From NCBI GenBank assembly GCA_021805775.1, contig JAJZED010000002.1, forward strand, positions 210,390 to 274,389: a DNA stretch of 64,000 nucleotides. Reading direction: 5' to 3'. The notes below the pieces were generated by a model. It was not told the origin of the DNA and did no database searches. It saw only the letters and a program-made list of their open reading frames with translations. The DNA comes from a bacterium. Its GTDB lineage: Bacteria; Vulcanimicrobiota; Vulcanimicrobiia; Vulcanimicrobiales; Vulcanimicrobiaceae. Positions 43,012 through 52,003 of the stretch are shown here, piece by piece (within the stretch, counting starts at the first letter, position 1; the number at the start of each line of letters is the position of its first letter). The translations under genes and the position numbers were made by a program.

Positions 43012-43966
43012 TCTCTCCCCGGCGCGCGTCCCCTCGCGGGCGGGGAACGCGGTCACGGCGCGCCGTTACGCGCGGCTCTTTCGCGCGTTGGGGTTCCAGG
43101 TTCGCATCTACCCCTCCGACACACCCTCGATCGAGGCCGACATCGTCGTTGCATTGCATGCAAAGAAGAGCGCTGCGGCAGCGCTTCGCTTCCGCAAAAC
43201 GTTCCCGGAACGAACGCTTATCGTCGTCCTCACCGGCACCGATATCTATCGCGATCTGCCGCGGAGTCGCACGGCAACGCGAGCGCTCGAAGCCGCCGAT
43301 GCCATCGTTGCGTTACAACCACTCGCGCTCGACCGCCTCGCGCCGTCGCTGCGAGCGAAGGCGCGCACGATCGTGCAATCGGTCTCCCTCCCGGCTCTGC
43401 CGAAGCGGGCAAAACGCAGAGCGAGCCGCTATGAATTTGCTGTGCTCGGTCATCTTCGTGCGGAGAAAGATCCCCTTCGAGCGGCCTATGCGGTCCGGGG
43501 GCTCCCGCGCGAGCCCCGCGTCGGCGTGACCCTCGCCGGGGGCATTCTCGACGATCGCTACCGAGCCCGCGCAAACGTCGAGGCCGCGCGCAATCCGCGC
43601 TTTCGCTATCGAGGAGAGATCGCCGCGCGCGCCGCGCTTGCATTGCTGGCACGCAGCGACGCACTCGTCCTTTCATCGCGCATGGAGGGCGGAGCGAACG
43701 TTTTGGGCGAGGCAATCGCACTGCGCGTTCCGGTTATCGCGTCGCGCATCGACGGCAATAGAGGCCTGCTTGGGGATGATTATCGGGGATATTACACCGT
43801 CGGATCGACCGACTCGCTACGCTCGCTCCTCAAACGATTCGTCGAAGATGCATCGTTCCGGGATGCATTGCGCGCGCAGATCGCAACGCTCGCTCCGCTC
43901 GTTCGTCCGGCCGCCGAGCGTTCGGCTTGGGCGCAGCTATTGCGTCGCTACAGGTCGCGACGATGA
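42893..43966 (+). CDS. senB: SenB-type selenosugar synthase (GT-B glycosyltransferase)
   Basis: The conserved protein starts near 43004 with RIAILSPARVPSRAGNAVTARRYARL. It continues ADIVVALHAKKSAAAALRF, LIVVLTGTDIYRDLPRS, VLGHLRAEKDPLRAA, and ends in a GT4-like donor site SSRMEGGANVLGEAIALRVPVIAS. This pattern matches the TIGR04348/SenB family, which builds a selenosugar from UDP-GlcNAc and selenophosphate. It is divergent from senA. The only ATG in frame (42893) lies within senA and overlaps it by about 119 bases; an ATT (43010) or ATC (43004) start beside the senA ATG may be the real one. Confidence 0.87.
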   Translation: MVGKSGTSNSSSRRSATSANVRSRASFSSSARKSGTRIAILSPARVPSRAGNAVTARRYARLFRALGFQVRIYPSDTPSIEADIVVALHAKKSAAAALRFRKTFPERTLIVVLTGTDIYRDLPRSRTATRALEAADAIVALQPLALDRLAPSLRAKARTIVQSVSLPALPKRAKRRASRYEFAVLGHLRAEKDPLRAAYAVRGLPREPRVGVTLAGGILDDRYRARANVEAARNPRFRYRGEIAARAALALLARSDALVLSSRMEGGANVLGEAIALRVPVIASRIDGNRGLLGDDYRGYYTVGSTDSLRSLLKRFVEDASFRDALRAQIATLAPLVRPAAERSAWAQLLRRYRSRR

Positions 43967-43981
43967 GCGCGCCGAGAGCTT

Positions 43982-45556
43982 TCAAGATCGTCGGTCGAGC
44001 GATGCGGCGCTACGAAGAATAAAGCCCTCCCGCTGCAATCGCTCGCGAATGCCGCGCGCGTGGAGGAGTGCGTTCGGCGTATCGCCGTGGAGGCAAATGC
44101 TCTCACCGCGTCCGGAGCGGGCGAGTTCGACCGCTTGTGCGGCGGCGGCGTCGGGAGACTCGATGATTGCGGTCGGCTCTTCGCGCGGAACCAGCGTGCC
44201 GTCGTCTCGATAGCGGCGATCGGCGAAGAGCTCGCCGATCGTTCGCAAACCTCGCGTGCGCGCGCGCTCCAGCGAGCGGCTACCGGCGAGCCCGACCAGC
44301 GCGAGGGTCGGATCGACCGCGGCGACGGCTGCGGCAACGGCGTCGGCGACCTCGTCGTCGATCGCGCTGCGATTGTAGAGCGCGCCGTGCGGCTTCACGT
44401 GCGTTAGCGCTGCCCCTTCTTCAAGCGCGACCCGAGCGAGCGCCGCGATTTGCTCGGTTACGAATTCGGTAATCCGATCCCGGCGCAGATCCATCTTGCG
44501 GCGCCCGAAGCCTTCGCGGTCGGGATAGGAAGGGTGCGCGCCGACGGAGACGCCGAATCGCCGCGCCGCGCGAACGGTATCCCGCATCGAACGCTCGTCT
44601 CCGGCATGACCGCCGCACGCGATATTGGCAGAGGTCACGATATTGAGAATCGCCTCGTCATCGCCGTAACCCTCGCCGAGATCGGCATTGAGATCGATCC
44701 ACTGCATCGGCAGAAATGTCACTGCTTCGCCGATACGCGCCTGCCCGAGCTTCCAGAGATCCTCGCCGAAAATTTCGGCAAGGATCGGATAACCGCCGGT
44801 CGTCGGAGCGTCGACGCCGAGGAGAATCGGCAACCCACTCGGCGGTAGTTGTATCGTTCCCGGAAAAACCGCGAGCGTTGCAATTTCGTTCCCGGCAAAA
44901 TCGATCGGCGCTCCTTCGCAGCGCACTCCCGTTCGATCGCTCTGTGGACTCACGCTCCATCTGCGCGAACAGAGTTGAGAGAAGGGAGCGCTCTCGCGGA
45001 TGTGCACGCGCTCCCGAACGACGCGAAGGCGCGTGTCGATCGGTATTTGCTCGCGCGTGGCCGGAGGCATCGTTCCGAGCCCCCCGAGCGCCAGCAGATC
45101 GCCGTCACGAAGCGCGCGCCCCTCAAACCCGCCGAATCCCGAACGGAGATCGGTGCTCCGCGAACCGAGAACCTCCGGCACGGCGATACCGCCGCGAACG
45201 ACGATCGTCGTGCGGGCTCCAACGAGCGGCGCACCGAGTCGAAGCCGAGCGCCGGGTTTTGCGATAGTTCTGCGGTACGCTGCGACCGGCTCGCCATCGA
45301 GCGTCGCATTCGCCTCGGCACCGGCGAGCGCGAACGCGCTCGCGCTCTCGAAGCGGAGGCAGATATTTCCGTACGCGACTTCTATTGCGGCACCCCCGGG
45401 CGCGTTGCCGACGATTGCGTTCGCATCCTCGTACGCCCGCATGTCGAACGCACCACACCACGCGATTGCTTCGTGGCGATGGCCGGTACGCGGTGCGGCA
45501 ACGACCAGGCTCTGCAACCCGGCTCGCTCGATAACGATTCGCTCAGCCGTTCTCAT
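43982..45556 (-). CDS. PxpC-PxpA fusion, 5-oxoprolinase subunits
   Basis: This protein of about 524 residues has residues 1-~275 forming the biotin-dependent-carboxylase-like PxpC/KipA domain (GIAVPEVLGSRSTDLRSGFGG, LGVDAPTTGGYPILAEI). Residues ~278-524 form the LamB/YcsF PxpA domain (WIDLNADLGEGYG, ANIACGGHAGD, GAHPSYPDREGFGRR, THVKPHGALYN). The junction is one continuous frame (LPM then QWIDLNADLG). With PxpB it converts 5-oxoproline to glutamate using ATP. The ATG at 45556 overlaps the pxpB stop (ATGA). Confidence 0.9.
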   Translation of the reverse strand: MRTAERIVIERAGLQSLVVAAPRTGHRHEAIAWCGAFDMRAYEDANAIVGNAPGGAAIEVAYGNICLRFESASAFALAGAEANATLDGEPVAAYRRTIAKPGARLRLGAPLVGARTTIVVRGGIAVPEVLGSRSTDLRSGFGGFEGRALRDGDLLALGGLGTMPPATREQIPIDTRLRVVRERVHIRESAPFSQLCSRRWSVSPQSDRTGVRCEGAPIDFAGNEIATLAVFPGTIQLPPSGLPILLGVDAPTTGGYPILAEIFGEDLWKLGQARIGEAVTFLPMQWIDLNADLGEGYGDDEAILNIVTSANIACGGHAGDERSMRDTVRAARRFGVSVGAHPSYPDREGFGRRKMDLRRDRITEFVTEQIAALARVALEEGAALTHVKPHGALYNRSAIDDEVADAVAAAVAAVDPTLALVGLAGSRSLERARTRGLRTIGELFADRRYRDDGTLVPREEPTAIIESPDAAAAQAVELARSGRGESICLHGDTPNALLHARGIRERLQREGFILRSAASLDRRS

Positions 45557-46176
45557 ATACGCACGAAGCGCACGCGATCGCCGGATGCGAGCAACGTTGC
45601 GGGGGAACGCATCGGATCGAAAAGCACGCTCTCCGTTCGCCCGAGCAGGTGCCATCCGCCCGGCGAGGCGACCGGATAGACGGCGGTAAAGCTATCGCCG
45701 ATCGCTACCGAGCCCGCGGGGACGCGCGTACGCGGACGTATCCGACGCGGAGTCGATAACTGTGGATCGAGCCCGAGCAAGTACGCGAACCCGGGCGCAA
45801 AGCCCAGGAACGCCACGCTGTAGAGCGGAGCGAGGTGTCGCGCGATTGCTTCCTCTACTGAGAGCCCGTGCAGCAGGGCCAGCTCCCGAAGATCCTCTCC
45901 GTCGTAACGAACCGAAATCTCGTGGGTACGCACGGGCGAGGCGGCACGGTTCTCGTCAGCGAGGAGAGCGAGCAAGCGCCGAGCTACCAGTCGCCTCTCT
46001 CCGCGGGCAACGAGTATCGCAAGGTTGCCGAGGCCGACCACCGCTTCACGGACCTCGGACTCGCTGCGGATCGCCCGTGCCACCTCTTCGAGCTGCGCTT
46101 GCCCGACGATCCCAGGCTCCCCCTCGATCTCCAGCAGTAACGCCTCTTCGCCGTACGCCTCCACTCTCGCGCGCAT
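45553..46176 (-). CDS. pxpB: PxpB/KipI-like 5-oxoprolinase subunit
   Basis: This 207-residue protein has the KipI cyclophilin-like fold: ISVRYDGEDLRELALLHGLSVEEAIARHLAPLYSV, FLGFAPGFAYLLGLDPQLSTPRRIRPRTRVPAGSVAI and SPGGWHLLGRT. AGGAG precedes ATG 46176. It is translated ahead of, and coupled to, the PxpC-PxpA fusion, completing 5-oxoprolinase. Confidence 0.92.
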   Translation of the reverse strand: MRARVEAYGEEALLLEIEGEPGIVGQAQLEEVARAIRSESEVREAVVGLGNLAILVARGERRLVARRLLALLADENRAASPVRTHEISVRYDGEDLRELALLHGLSVEEAIARHLAPLYSVAFLGFAPGFAYLLGLDPQLSTPRRIRPRTRVPAGSVAIGDSFTAVYPVASPGGWHLLGRTESVLFDPMRSPATLLASGDRVRFVRI

Positions 46177-46238
46177 TCGAACTCCTGCGCGAGCGGGAGA
46201 GTAAAATCCTCGCCCACACGCGAACGAGGGTGAGTTCC

Positions 46239-47906
46239 GTGAGTCAATATGTTTTTAGCATGTACCGATTGGGGAAAACCGTGCCCCCGAAGCGGCGCAT
46301 TCTCGACGATATCTCCTTAAGTTTTTTCCCGGGCGCGAAGATCGGTATTCTCGGCCTGAACGGGTCGGGGAAATCGACGCTGTTACGGATTATGGCCGGC
46401 GTCGATACCGAGTTCGACGGAAGCGCCGAACCGGCACCGAATCTTCGCATCGGCTATCTCGAGCAAGAGCCGAAACTCGACCCTACGCTCACCGTCCGCG
46501 CCTGCGTTGAAGATGGTATGGGCGAGGTCGTGGAAGCGCGTCGACGCCTCGACGCCGTCTACGCCGCCTACGGCGACCCCGATGCCGACTTCGATAAACT
46601 CGCGCGCGAGCAATCCGAGCTCGAAGCGATCATCGCCGCTGCCGGTGATGACAGCGACGCCCAATTGGAGATCGCCGCCGACGCGCTGCGTTTGCCGCCG
46701 TGGGAGGCGATCGTCGGCACGCTCTCCGGCGGCGAGAAACGACGCGTCGCCCTCTGTCGCCTCTTACTCTCGCGCCCCGACATGCTCTTGCTCGACGAGC
46801 CGACCAATCATCTCGACGCCGAGAGCGTCGAGTGGCTCGAAGGTTTCTTACAACGATTTCCCGGCACCGTCGTAGCGATAACCCACGATCGTTATTTCCT
46901 CGACAACGCCGCCGAATGGATTCTCGAACTCGACCGCGGCCGCGGCATTCCGTGGAAAGGGAATTACAGTTCCTGGCTCGAGCAGAAAGAAGAACGCCTC
47001 GCCGCCGAAGAAGCGCAAGAGAGCGCTCGCCGACGCGCCCTCGCGCACGAACTCGAGTGGGCTCGCACCGCACGCAAGGGACGTCAGTCCAAAGGGAAGA
47101 GCCGTCTCGTGCGTTACGAAGAGTTAGCGAGCTACGAATATCAGAAACGAAACGAAACGCAAGAGATCTTTATTCCGCCCGGCGATCGGCTGGGCACGAA
47201 AGTGATCGACCTCCTCGACCTCGGGAAAAATTACGATGAACGCCTGCTCTTCGAAGGGCTGACGGCTTCAATTCCGGCCGGCGCCATCGTCGGGATCATC
47301 GGCCCCAACGGCGCCGGAAAATCGACGCTTTTCCGCATGATTGCGGGGCAAGAACGCGCCGATACCGGAAGCATCGAGATCGGCGAAAGCGTAAAACTCG
47401 CCGTCGTCGACCAGTCGCGAGCATCGCTACCGAGCGAGGCAACGGTCTTCGAAGCGATCGGGAACGGCGCGGATATCCTCAACGTCGGCCGCTTCGAGAT
47501 GCACGTACGCGCCTATCTTGGCCGTTTCAACTTCAAGGGCGGCGATCAGCAAAAAAAAGTCGGCATCCTTTCCGGCGGCGAGCGCGGCCGGTTGCATTTA
47601 GCGAAAGCACTGCTCTCAGGAGCGAACGTTTTATTGCTCGACGAGCCGTCGAACGATCTCGACGTCGAGACTCTCCGAGCGCTCGAAGAGGCGCTGCTCG
47701 AATTCGGCGGCACCGCGCTCGTTGTCAGCCACGATCGGTGGTTCCTCGACCGAATCGCCACGCATATTCTCGCATTTGAAGGCGAGAGTAAAGTCGTCTT
47801 TTTTACCGGCAACTACCACGAATACGAATCGGACAAAATTCGTCGACTCGGCGAAGAGGCGGCACGTCCGAAACGAGTGCGTTTTCGGCCGCTCGTTCAT
47901 CTTTAG
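46239..47906 (+). CDS. ettA: ABC-F protein EttA
   Basis: This 555-residue protein is the same length as E. coli EttA. It starts with a GTG at SQYVFSMYRLGKTVPPKR. Two ATP-binding domains carry GLNGSGKST/LSGGEKRR/LLLDEPTNHLD and GPNGAGKST/LSGGERGR/LLLDEPSNDLD, with the P-site tRNA-interaction arm (residues ~235-290, KGRQSKGKSRLVRYEEL) between them. It has no membrane domain. EttA gates entry of ribosomes into elongation according to ATP/ADP level. The GTG at 46239 is preceded by GAGGGTGAG. Confidence 0.95.
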   Translation: MSQYVFSMYRLGKTVPPKRRILDDISLSFFPGAKIGILGLNGSGKSTLLRIMAGVDTEFDGSAEPAPNLRIGYLEQEPKLDPTLTVRACVEDGMGEVVEARRRLDAVYAAYGDPDADFDKLAREQSELEAIIAAAGDDSDAQLEIAADALRLPPWEAIVGTLSGGEKRRVALCRLLLSRPDMLLLDEPTNHLDAESVEWLEGFLQRFPGTVVAITHDRYFLDNAAEWILELDRGRGIPWKGNYSSWLEQKEERLAAEEAQESARRRALAHELEWARTARKGRQSKGKSRLVRYEELASYEYQKRNETQEIFIPPGDRLGTKVIDLLDLGKNYDERLLFEGLTASIPAGAIVGIIGPNGAGKSTLFRMIAGQERADTGSIEIGESVKLAVVDQSRASLPSEATVFEAIGNGADILNVGRFEMHVRAYLGRFNFKGGDQQKKVGILSGGERGRLHLAKALLSGANVLLLDEPSNDLDVETLRALEEALLEFGGTALVVSHDRWFLDRIATHILAFEGESKVVFFTGNYHEYESDKIRRLGEEAARPKRVRFRPLVHL

Positions 47907-47924
47907 TACACAGAAAGAAATTGC

Positions 47925-50234
47925 ATGCCCATTCACGCCGTGCTCTGCTGCCTGATCTCCATTCACGTCCGCGCAGCATCCGGAGCGCCGCTCGCCGATG
48001 CTCGCGTCGCGTTGACCGATCTCACCGACCGCCATCGTATCGTCGCTCGTTCGAACGAGCGCGGGCTTGCCTCCCTGAAGGTGGCGCGCGCGAGCTATCT
48101 CATCGATGTCACCCACCGCGGTTTTGCCGGCGCTCGCATCGGTCCGATATCGGTCCGCAACAAAGATCGCGTCGAGGTCGCACTCCAGCCGCTCGATTCA
48201 TCGCAACTTCACGTAATCGCCACCGTTCGCGTCAATGGCGCGAATCAACCGGTCCGCACGGCGACGCCGCATATCTCGATCTCACGTGCCGAAATGGAGC
48301 GTGAGGGTATATCGCACGTCATTAGCGCGCTCGAAAGTATTCCGTCGATTACGATTGCGCGACCGAACGGGGGTTCGTCGACCGCATACGCGACCGTTGC
48401 CCTTCGCGGCCCCGATCCATCGGAGACGCTCGTCACGCTCGACGGACAACTCCTCAATGACGGCAATACCGGCGACGTCGATCTCTCGCGTTTCCCGATC
48501 GCCGCATTCTCAAACGTCGAGATAAGCGAGGGGCTCGGCCCCTTTAGCCGCGAGGGAAGCGATACGATCGGCGGCGCCGTCAATCTCATCTCGCTTCACC
48601 CCACACTTGCCCCGCACGCTACGTTTTCGCTCTCGACGGGCTCGTTCGGAAGAAACGAAGCTTGGTATAACACCACGGGCACGCATGGAAAACTCGGCTA
48701 TGCTGCGGCGCTCGACACGCAGAGCGAGGTCGGAACGGCGAACCAAGGCGTCACTCTCTGCACCGGTGGTTACGTTTCCACGCAGCCGCAACCATGTGTC
48801 GGAGCGCGGGCGGAAAAGCTGGGATCGAATATTCTCGGACGCTCGGGTTTAATCAACCTGCGCTATTCCATCAACCCGGAGAGCGACGTCGCCTTCCGCC
48901 TCTTTACGATGGCCGATACGCGGGATATGAGCGCGGCCGATAACGCTCCGGCAATCGCGACGCAGCAAGGGCCGGGAGCATATTTTATCGGTCCGGGAAG
49001 CTCGAACATCGCCCAGCACATCCGCGCCTACGATCTCCGCGCTCGCACGGCGCTCGGAAAGGGCTCGCTGCTCGTCGATGGGAGCACCTCCGATAACGAC
49101 CTCGCATTACAGGGCGGCGGAATCTCCCCCTACGATCTCACTCACTACGACCGTCGCTCGACGCTCGATCTGAGTTGGGAGCTCCCCCGAAACCGCAGCG
49201 ATTTCGCCATCGGCGGGTACGCGAGCGGCGAATCGTTTCGGGCGACGGGAGTGACGGGGACCCTGCAGCAACAAATCGTCTCCGGCTTCGTTCGCGAGAG
49301 CGATCGGCTCAGTGCGCGCCTGCGCCTGCAAGGCGGAATATTCTTAACCCATTATTCAAGTTTTGGATCGAGTCTCGATGGGCGCATCGGTGCCGCCTTC
49401 AATCTCGGCCCGCACGATGCCGTTCGCGCGGCGGTCGGGACGGGCTTCCGCGCTCCGCTGTTGATCGAACGTTATCTTTTCCCCGTCGCCGATCTCCCAA
49501 TCGATTCTAATTGCGTCGCTACGGGCCAGGGAAACCCGTCGGAGCAACCAGAGCATGCAACCGAATACGAACTTGGTTATTCGCACGCAGGTGCGCCGGG
49601 GAACGACTACGATGTAGCGCTCTACCGCACGAATTTGCGCGACCCGATCGAAACCTATTATCCGCTCGGAGCGAGTTGCCCGGCGAGCGCAGTTCCGCTT
49701 ACTTCCTATCCGATCAATGTCGGCAACGTCGTCTATCAAGGCGCAGAGATTCGGATGCATCGCCGTCTCGGGAATTTCGATCTCGTCGCGCGCTACGGGC
49801 TAAATATTGCCTACCCGGGGCCGCTTCCCGCTACGGTGAGCAATCCGACCTCCGGAGGCAGCTTGGTTGCAAACCAACAGTTCCTCAACATTCCCCAGCA
49901 GAGCGGCTCGCTCGGCATCGATTGGGCGCGCAACGGATGGCATGCGGTGATCGACGGGTACGCGCAAGGCAGTAACAACGCGTATAACCAGGGCCCGTTT
50001 GCGATGCTCGACGCGGCATTTGGGCGGACGATGCCCGACGGCGTCGATCTTACGCTTGCGGCGACGAATCTTACCGATGCCATTGCCGGGCGTTATAGCC
50101 TGATCGGCGCCGGCGTTCCGTACCGTGGCATCGTCGGTACGAGTGGCGGGAATCCGGTCTACGGCCCATTACCGACCAACCGCTATTTCGCCGATCCGTT
50201 CGGGTTACGGTTTATCGTGACGATTCGTCACTAA
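47925..50234 (+). CDS. TonB-dependent outer-membrane receptor
   Basis: This 769-residue protein begins with a short, weak signal-like segment and a CarboxypepD_reg-type domain (ASGAPLADARVALTDLTDR). A plug follows (RAEMEREGISHVISALESIPSI, VALRGPDPSETLVTLDGQLLNDG, SDTIGGAVNLIS) and then a beta-barrel with alternating strands, ending in FGLRFIVTIRH. The substrate is unknown. Its distance from the sen genes does not justify a selenium link. The N-terminal signal is shorter than usual, so an upstream start or unusual export signal is possible. Confidence 0.88.
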   Translation: MPIHAVLCCLISIHVRAASGAPLADARVALTDLTDRHRIVARSNERGLASLKVARASYLIDVTHRGFAGARIGPISVRNKDRVEVALQPLDSSQLHVIATVRVNGANQPVRTATPHISISRAEMEREGISHVISALESIPSITIARPNGGSSTAYATVALRGPDPSETLVTLDGQLLNDGNTGDVDLSRFPIAAFSNVEISEGLGPFSREGSDTIGGAVNLISLHPTLAPHATFSLSTGSFGRNEAWYNTTGTHGKLGYAAALDTQSEVGTANQGVTLCTGGYVSTQPQPCVGARAEKLGSNILGRSGLINLRYSINPESDVAFRLFTMADTRDMSAADNAPAIATQQGPGAYFIGPGSSNIAQHIRAYDLRARTALGKGSLLVDGSTSDNDLALQGGGISPYDLTHYDRRSTLDLSWELPRNRSDFAIGGYASGESFRATGVTGTLQQQIVSGFVRESDRLSARLRLQGGIFLTHYSSFGSSLDGRIGAAFNLGPHDAVRAAVGTGFRAPLLIERYLFPVADLPIDSNCVATGQGNPSEQPEHATEYELGYSHAGAPGNDYDVALYRTNLRDPIETYYPLGASCPASAVPLTSYPINVGNVVYQGAEIRMHRRLGNFDLVARYGLNIAYPGPLPATVSNPTSGGSLVANQQFLNIPQQSGSLGIDWARNGWHAVIDGYAQGSNNAYNQGPFAMLDAAFGRTMPDGVDLTLAATNLTDAIAGRYSLIGAGVPYRGIVGTSGGNPVYGPLPTNRYFADPFGLRFIVTIRH

Positions 50235-50337
50235 CGCACGCGAAGCGGGGATATTGCGTTTCGAGCCAATCCATCGGGGACGAGCGTTCTTTGGTGCCGT
50301 TTTCAAGCACCTGCGCGCCGCCTGAGGAGGGAGCGCC

Positions 50338-51390
50338 GTGATTCCCGTCCATCTCAATGCCGTGGCAACGGCCGTACCTCCGTTTCTGTTCGAGCAACCC
50401 GATATCGAACGGCGCATGCGAGCGCAGTTCGGAGATTCGGCGATGGTTGCTCGTCTGCTGCCCATCTTCGCGAACACGGGTATCGAACGACGATACTCCT
50501 GCGTTCCCATCGAATGGTATTACGACGAACACCGTTGGGCCGACCGTAACGCGATCTACCGCGAAAATGCAGTCGCGCTGATCGAAGAGGCCACGATTCG
50601 TGCGCTCGAACGCGCTCGGATCGCTCCCGATCGAATCGACGCGATCGTCAGCGTCTCGACGACCGGTCTGGCAACGCCCTCGCTCGACGCCTTGTTGATG
50701 GAGCGATTACCGTTCGGGCGGCATACGACGCGACTGCCGATTGTCGGGCTCGGCTGCGTCGGCGGAGCGCTCGGCCTTGCCCGTGCCGCCGACCTCGTTC
50801 GCTCCGGCTCGTTCTCCAACGTTCTCTTCGTCGCGGTCGAGTGCTGTACGCTCTGGTTTCGCCGCAACGAGATGACGAAGAGCAATATCGTTGCAACGGC
50901 GCTCTTCGGTGACGGCGCGGCAGCGGCGGTGCTTTCGTCGACGGGAACGGGGCCGCGCCTTGTCGCGTCGGGGGAATATACGTTCGCTCGCAGTCTCGAT
51001 ATCATGGGTTGGGATGTCGCCGACGACGGCCTTCAAGCGATCTTCTCCCGCGATATTCCCGCGCTGATCGCGCGCGAACTGCGAGCGATCCTCGATGATT
51101 TTCTCGCGCGGAATCACCTGAGGCTCGAAGATTTCGATGCCTTCCTGAGCCACCCCGGCGGCACGAAGGTACTCGAAGCGCTCGAGGGGATCTTTGCCGT
51201 TGCCCCGGGCTCCCTTCGCGATTCGCGCGCGGTCTTGCGCGAGTACGGAAATATGTCCTCCGTGACGCTCCTTTTCGTCCTCGAACGCGCGTTGCGCGAA
51301 GGCGCACTCGCATCGCTCGACGCCCGACGAGCGCTCCTCACTGCGATGGGCCCCGGATTCACCGCCGCCTTTCTCACCCTGGAACGATGA
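50338..51390 (+). CDS. Type III polyketide synthase
   Basis: This 350-residue thiolase-fold enzyme carries the chalcone-synthase-type triad: C140 in VGLGCVGGALGLARA, H273 in LSHPGGTKVLEALE and N306 in EYGNMSSVTLLFVLERAL. It would extend a fatty acyl or aromatic starter with malonyl units to make alkylresorcinols or alkylpyrones. The GTG at 50338 follows GAGGAGGGA. The downstream methyltransferase gene overlaps it by four bases, as in srsA-srsB-type clusters. Confidence 0.93.
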   Translation: MIPVHLNAVATAVPPFLFEQPDIERRMRAQFGDSAMVARLLPIFANTGIERRYSCVPIEWYYDEHRWADRNAIYRENAVALIEEATIRALERARIAPDRIDAIVSVSTTGLATPSLDALLMERLPFGRHTTRLPIVGLGCVGGALGLARAADLVRSGSFSNVLFVAVECCTLWFRRNEMTKSNIVATALFGDGAAAAVLSSTGTGPRLVASGEYTFARSLDIMGWDVADDGLQAIFSRDIPALIARELRAILDDFLARNHLRLEDFDAFLSHPGGTKVLEALEGIFAVAPGSLRDSRAVLREYGNMSSVTLLFVLERALREGALASLDARRALLTAMGPGFTAAFLTLER

Positions 51391-51887
51391 ACTGGCTCTA
51401 CGGAACCTTGCTCTTCGTCGCCGCGCAGCGTTGCGCGGAGCTCCTCTATGCGCGAGCGAATACGCGCCGCGCACTCGCCGCGGGCGGTAAAGAGATCGCC
51501 GCGCGGCAATACCCCTGGATCGTCGCACTCCATGCCGCGTGGCTCGCAGCGATGTGGCTGTTCATCCCGCGGAGCGCCGAGCCTAACTTTTTGTTGCTCG
51601 GCATCTACCTGTTGCTCCAGCTCGCGCGGATCTGGAGCATCGCCTCGCTCGGACCTTATTGGACGACACGCATCATCACGTTCCCCGAGCGCCCCCTCAT
51701 CGCGCGCGGTCCCTACCGCTATCTACGTCACCCCAATTACGCGATCGTTGCCTGCGAGATCGCCGTCGTGCCGCTCGTTTTCGGAGCTTGGCAGATCGCG
51801 GTGCTTTTTTCCGCGCTCGATGCGATTGCCCTGATCGCGCGGATCCGCGCGGAGAATCCGGCTCTCGACGCCCGTCCTCACCCCTAA
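51387..51887 (+). CDS. Isoprenylcysteine carboxyl methyltransferase-family membrane methyltransferase
   Basis: This 166-residue membrane protein ends with the ICMT-family SAM-binding pattern FPERPLIARGPYRYLRHPNYAIVACEIAVVPLVFGAW. Three or four hydrophobic helices precede it. Next to type III PKS genes this family O-methylates the alkylresorcinol or alkylpyrone product; that role is inferred from context. It is translationally coupled to the PKS (ATGA). Confidence 0.9.
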   Translation: MNWLYGTLLFVAAQRCAELLYARANTRRALAAGGKEIAARQYPWIVALHAAWLAAMWLFIPRSAEPNFLLLGIYLLLQLARIWSIASLGPYWTTRIITFPERPLIARGPYRYLRHPNYAIVACEIAVVPLVFGAWQIAVLFSALDAIALIARIRAENPALDARPHP

Positions 51888-51943
51888 GATCGCCCTGCGG
51901 AAGGTCGAGCCGGACGCGAGGCCCCGCCGATTATCGCCGCGAT

Positions 51944-51989
51944 GCAAAAAAAAAGCGAGCGATGCCTTCACGGCACCGCTCGCAGGATT
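51944..51989 (-). terminator. Rho-independent terminator of the fad operon
   Basis: On the minus strand GCGAGCGGTGCC pairs with GGCATCGCTCGC (one mismatch) around a GTGAA loop and is followed by a run of nine T, just after the thiolase stop at 52004. It is a textbook intrinsic terminator. Confidence 0.9.
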
Positions 51990-52003
51990 GAGGGCTCGCG
52001 CGG

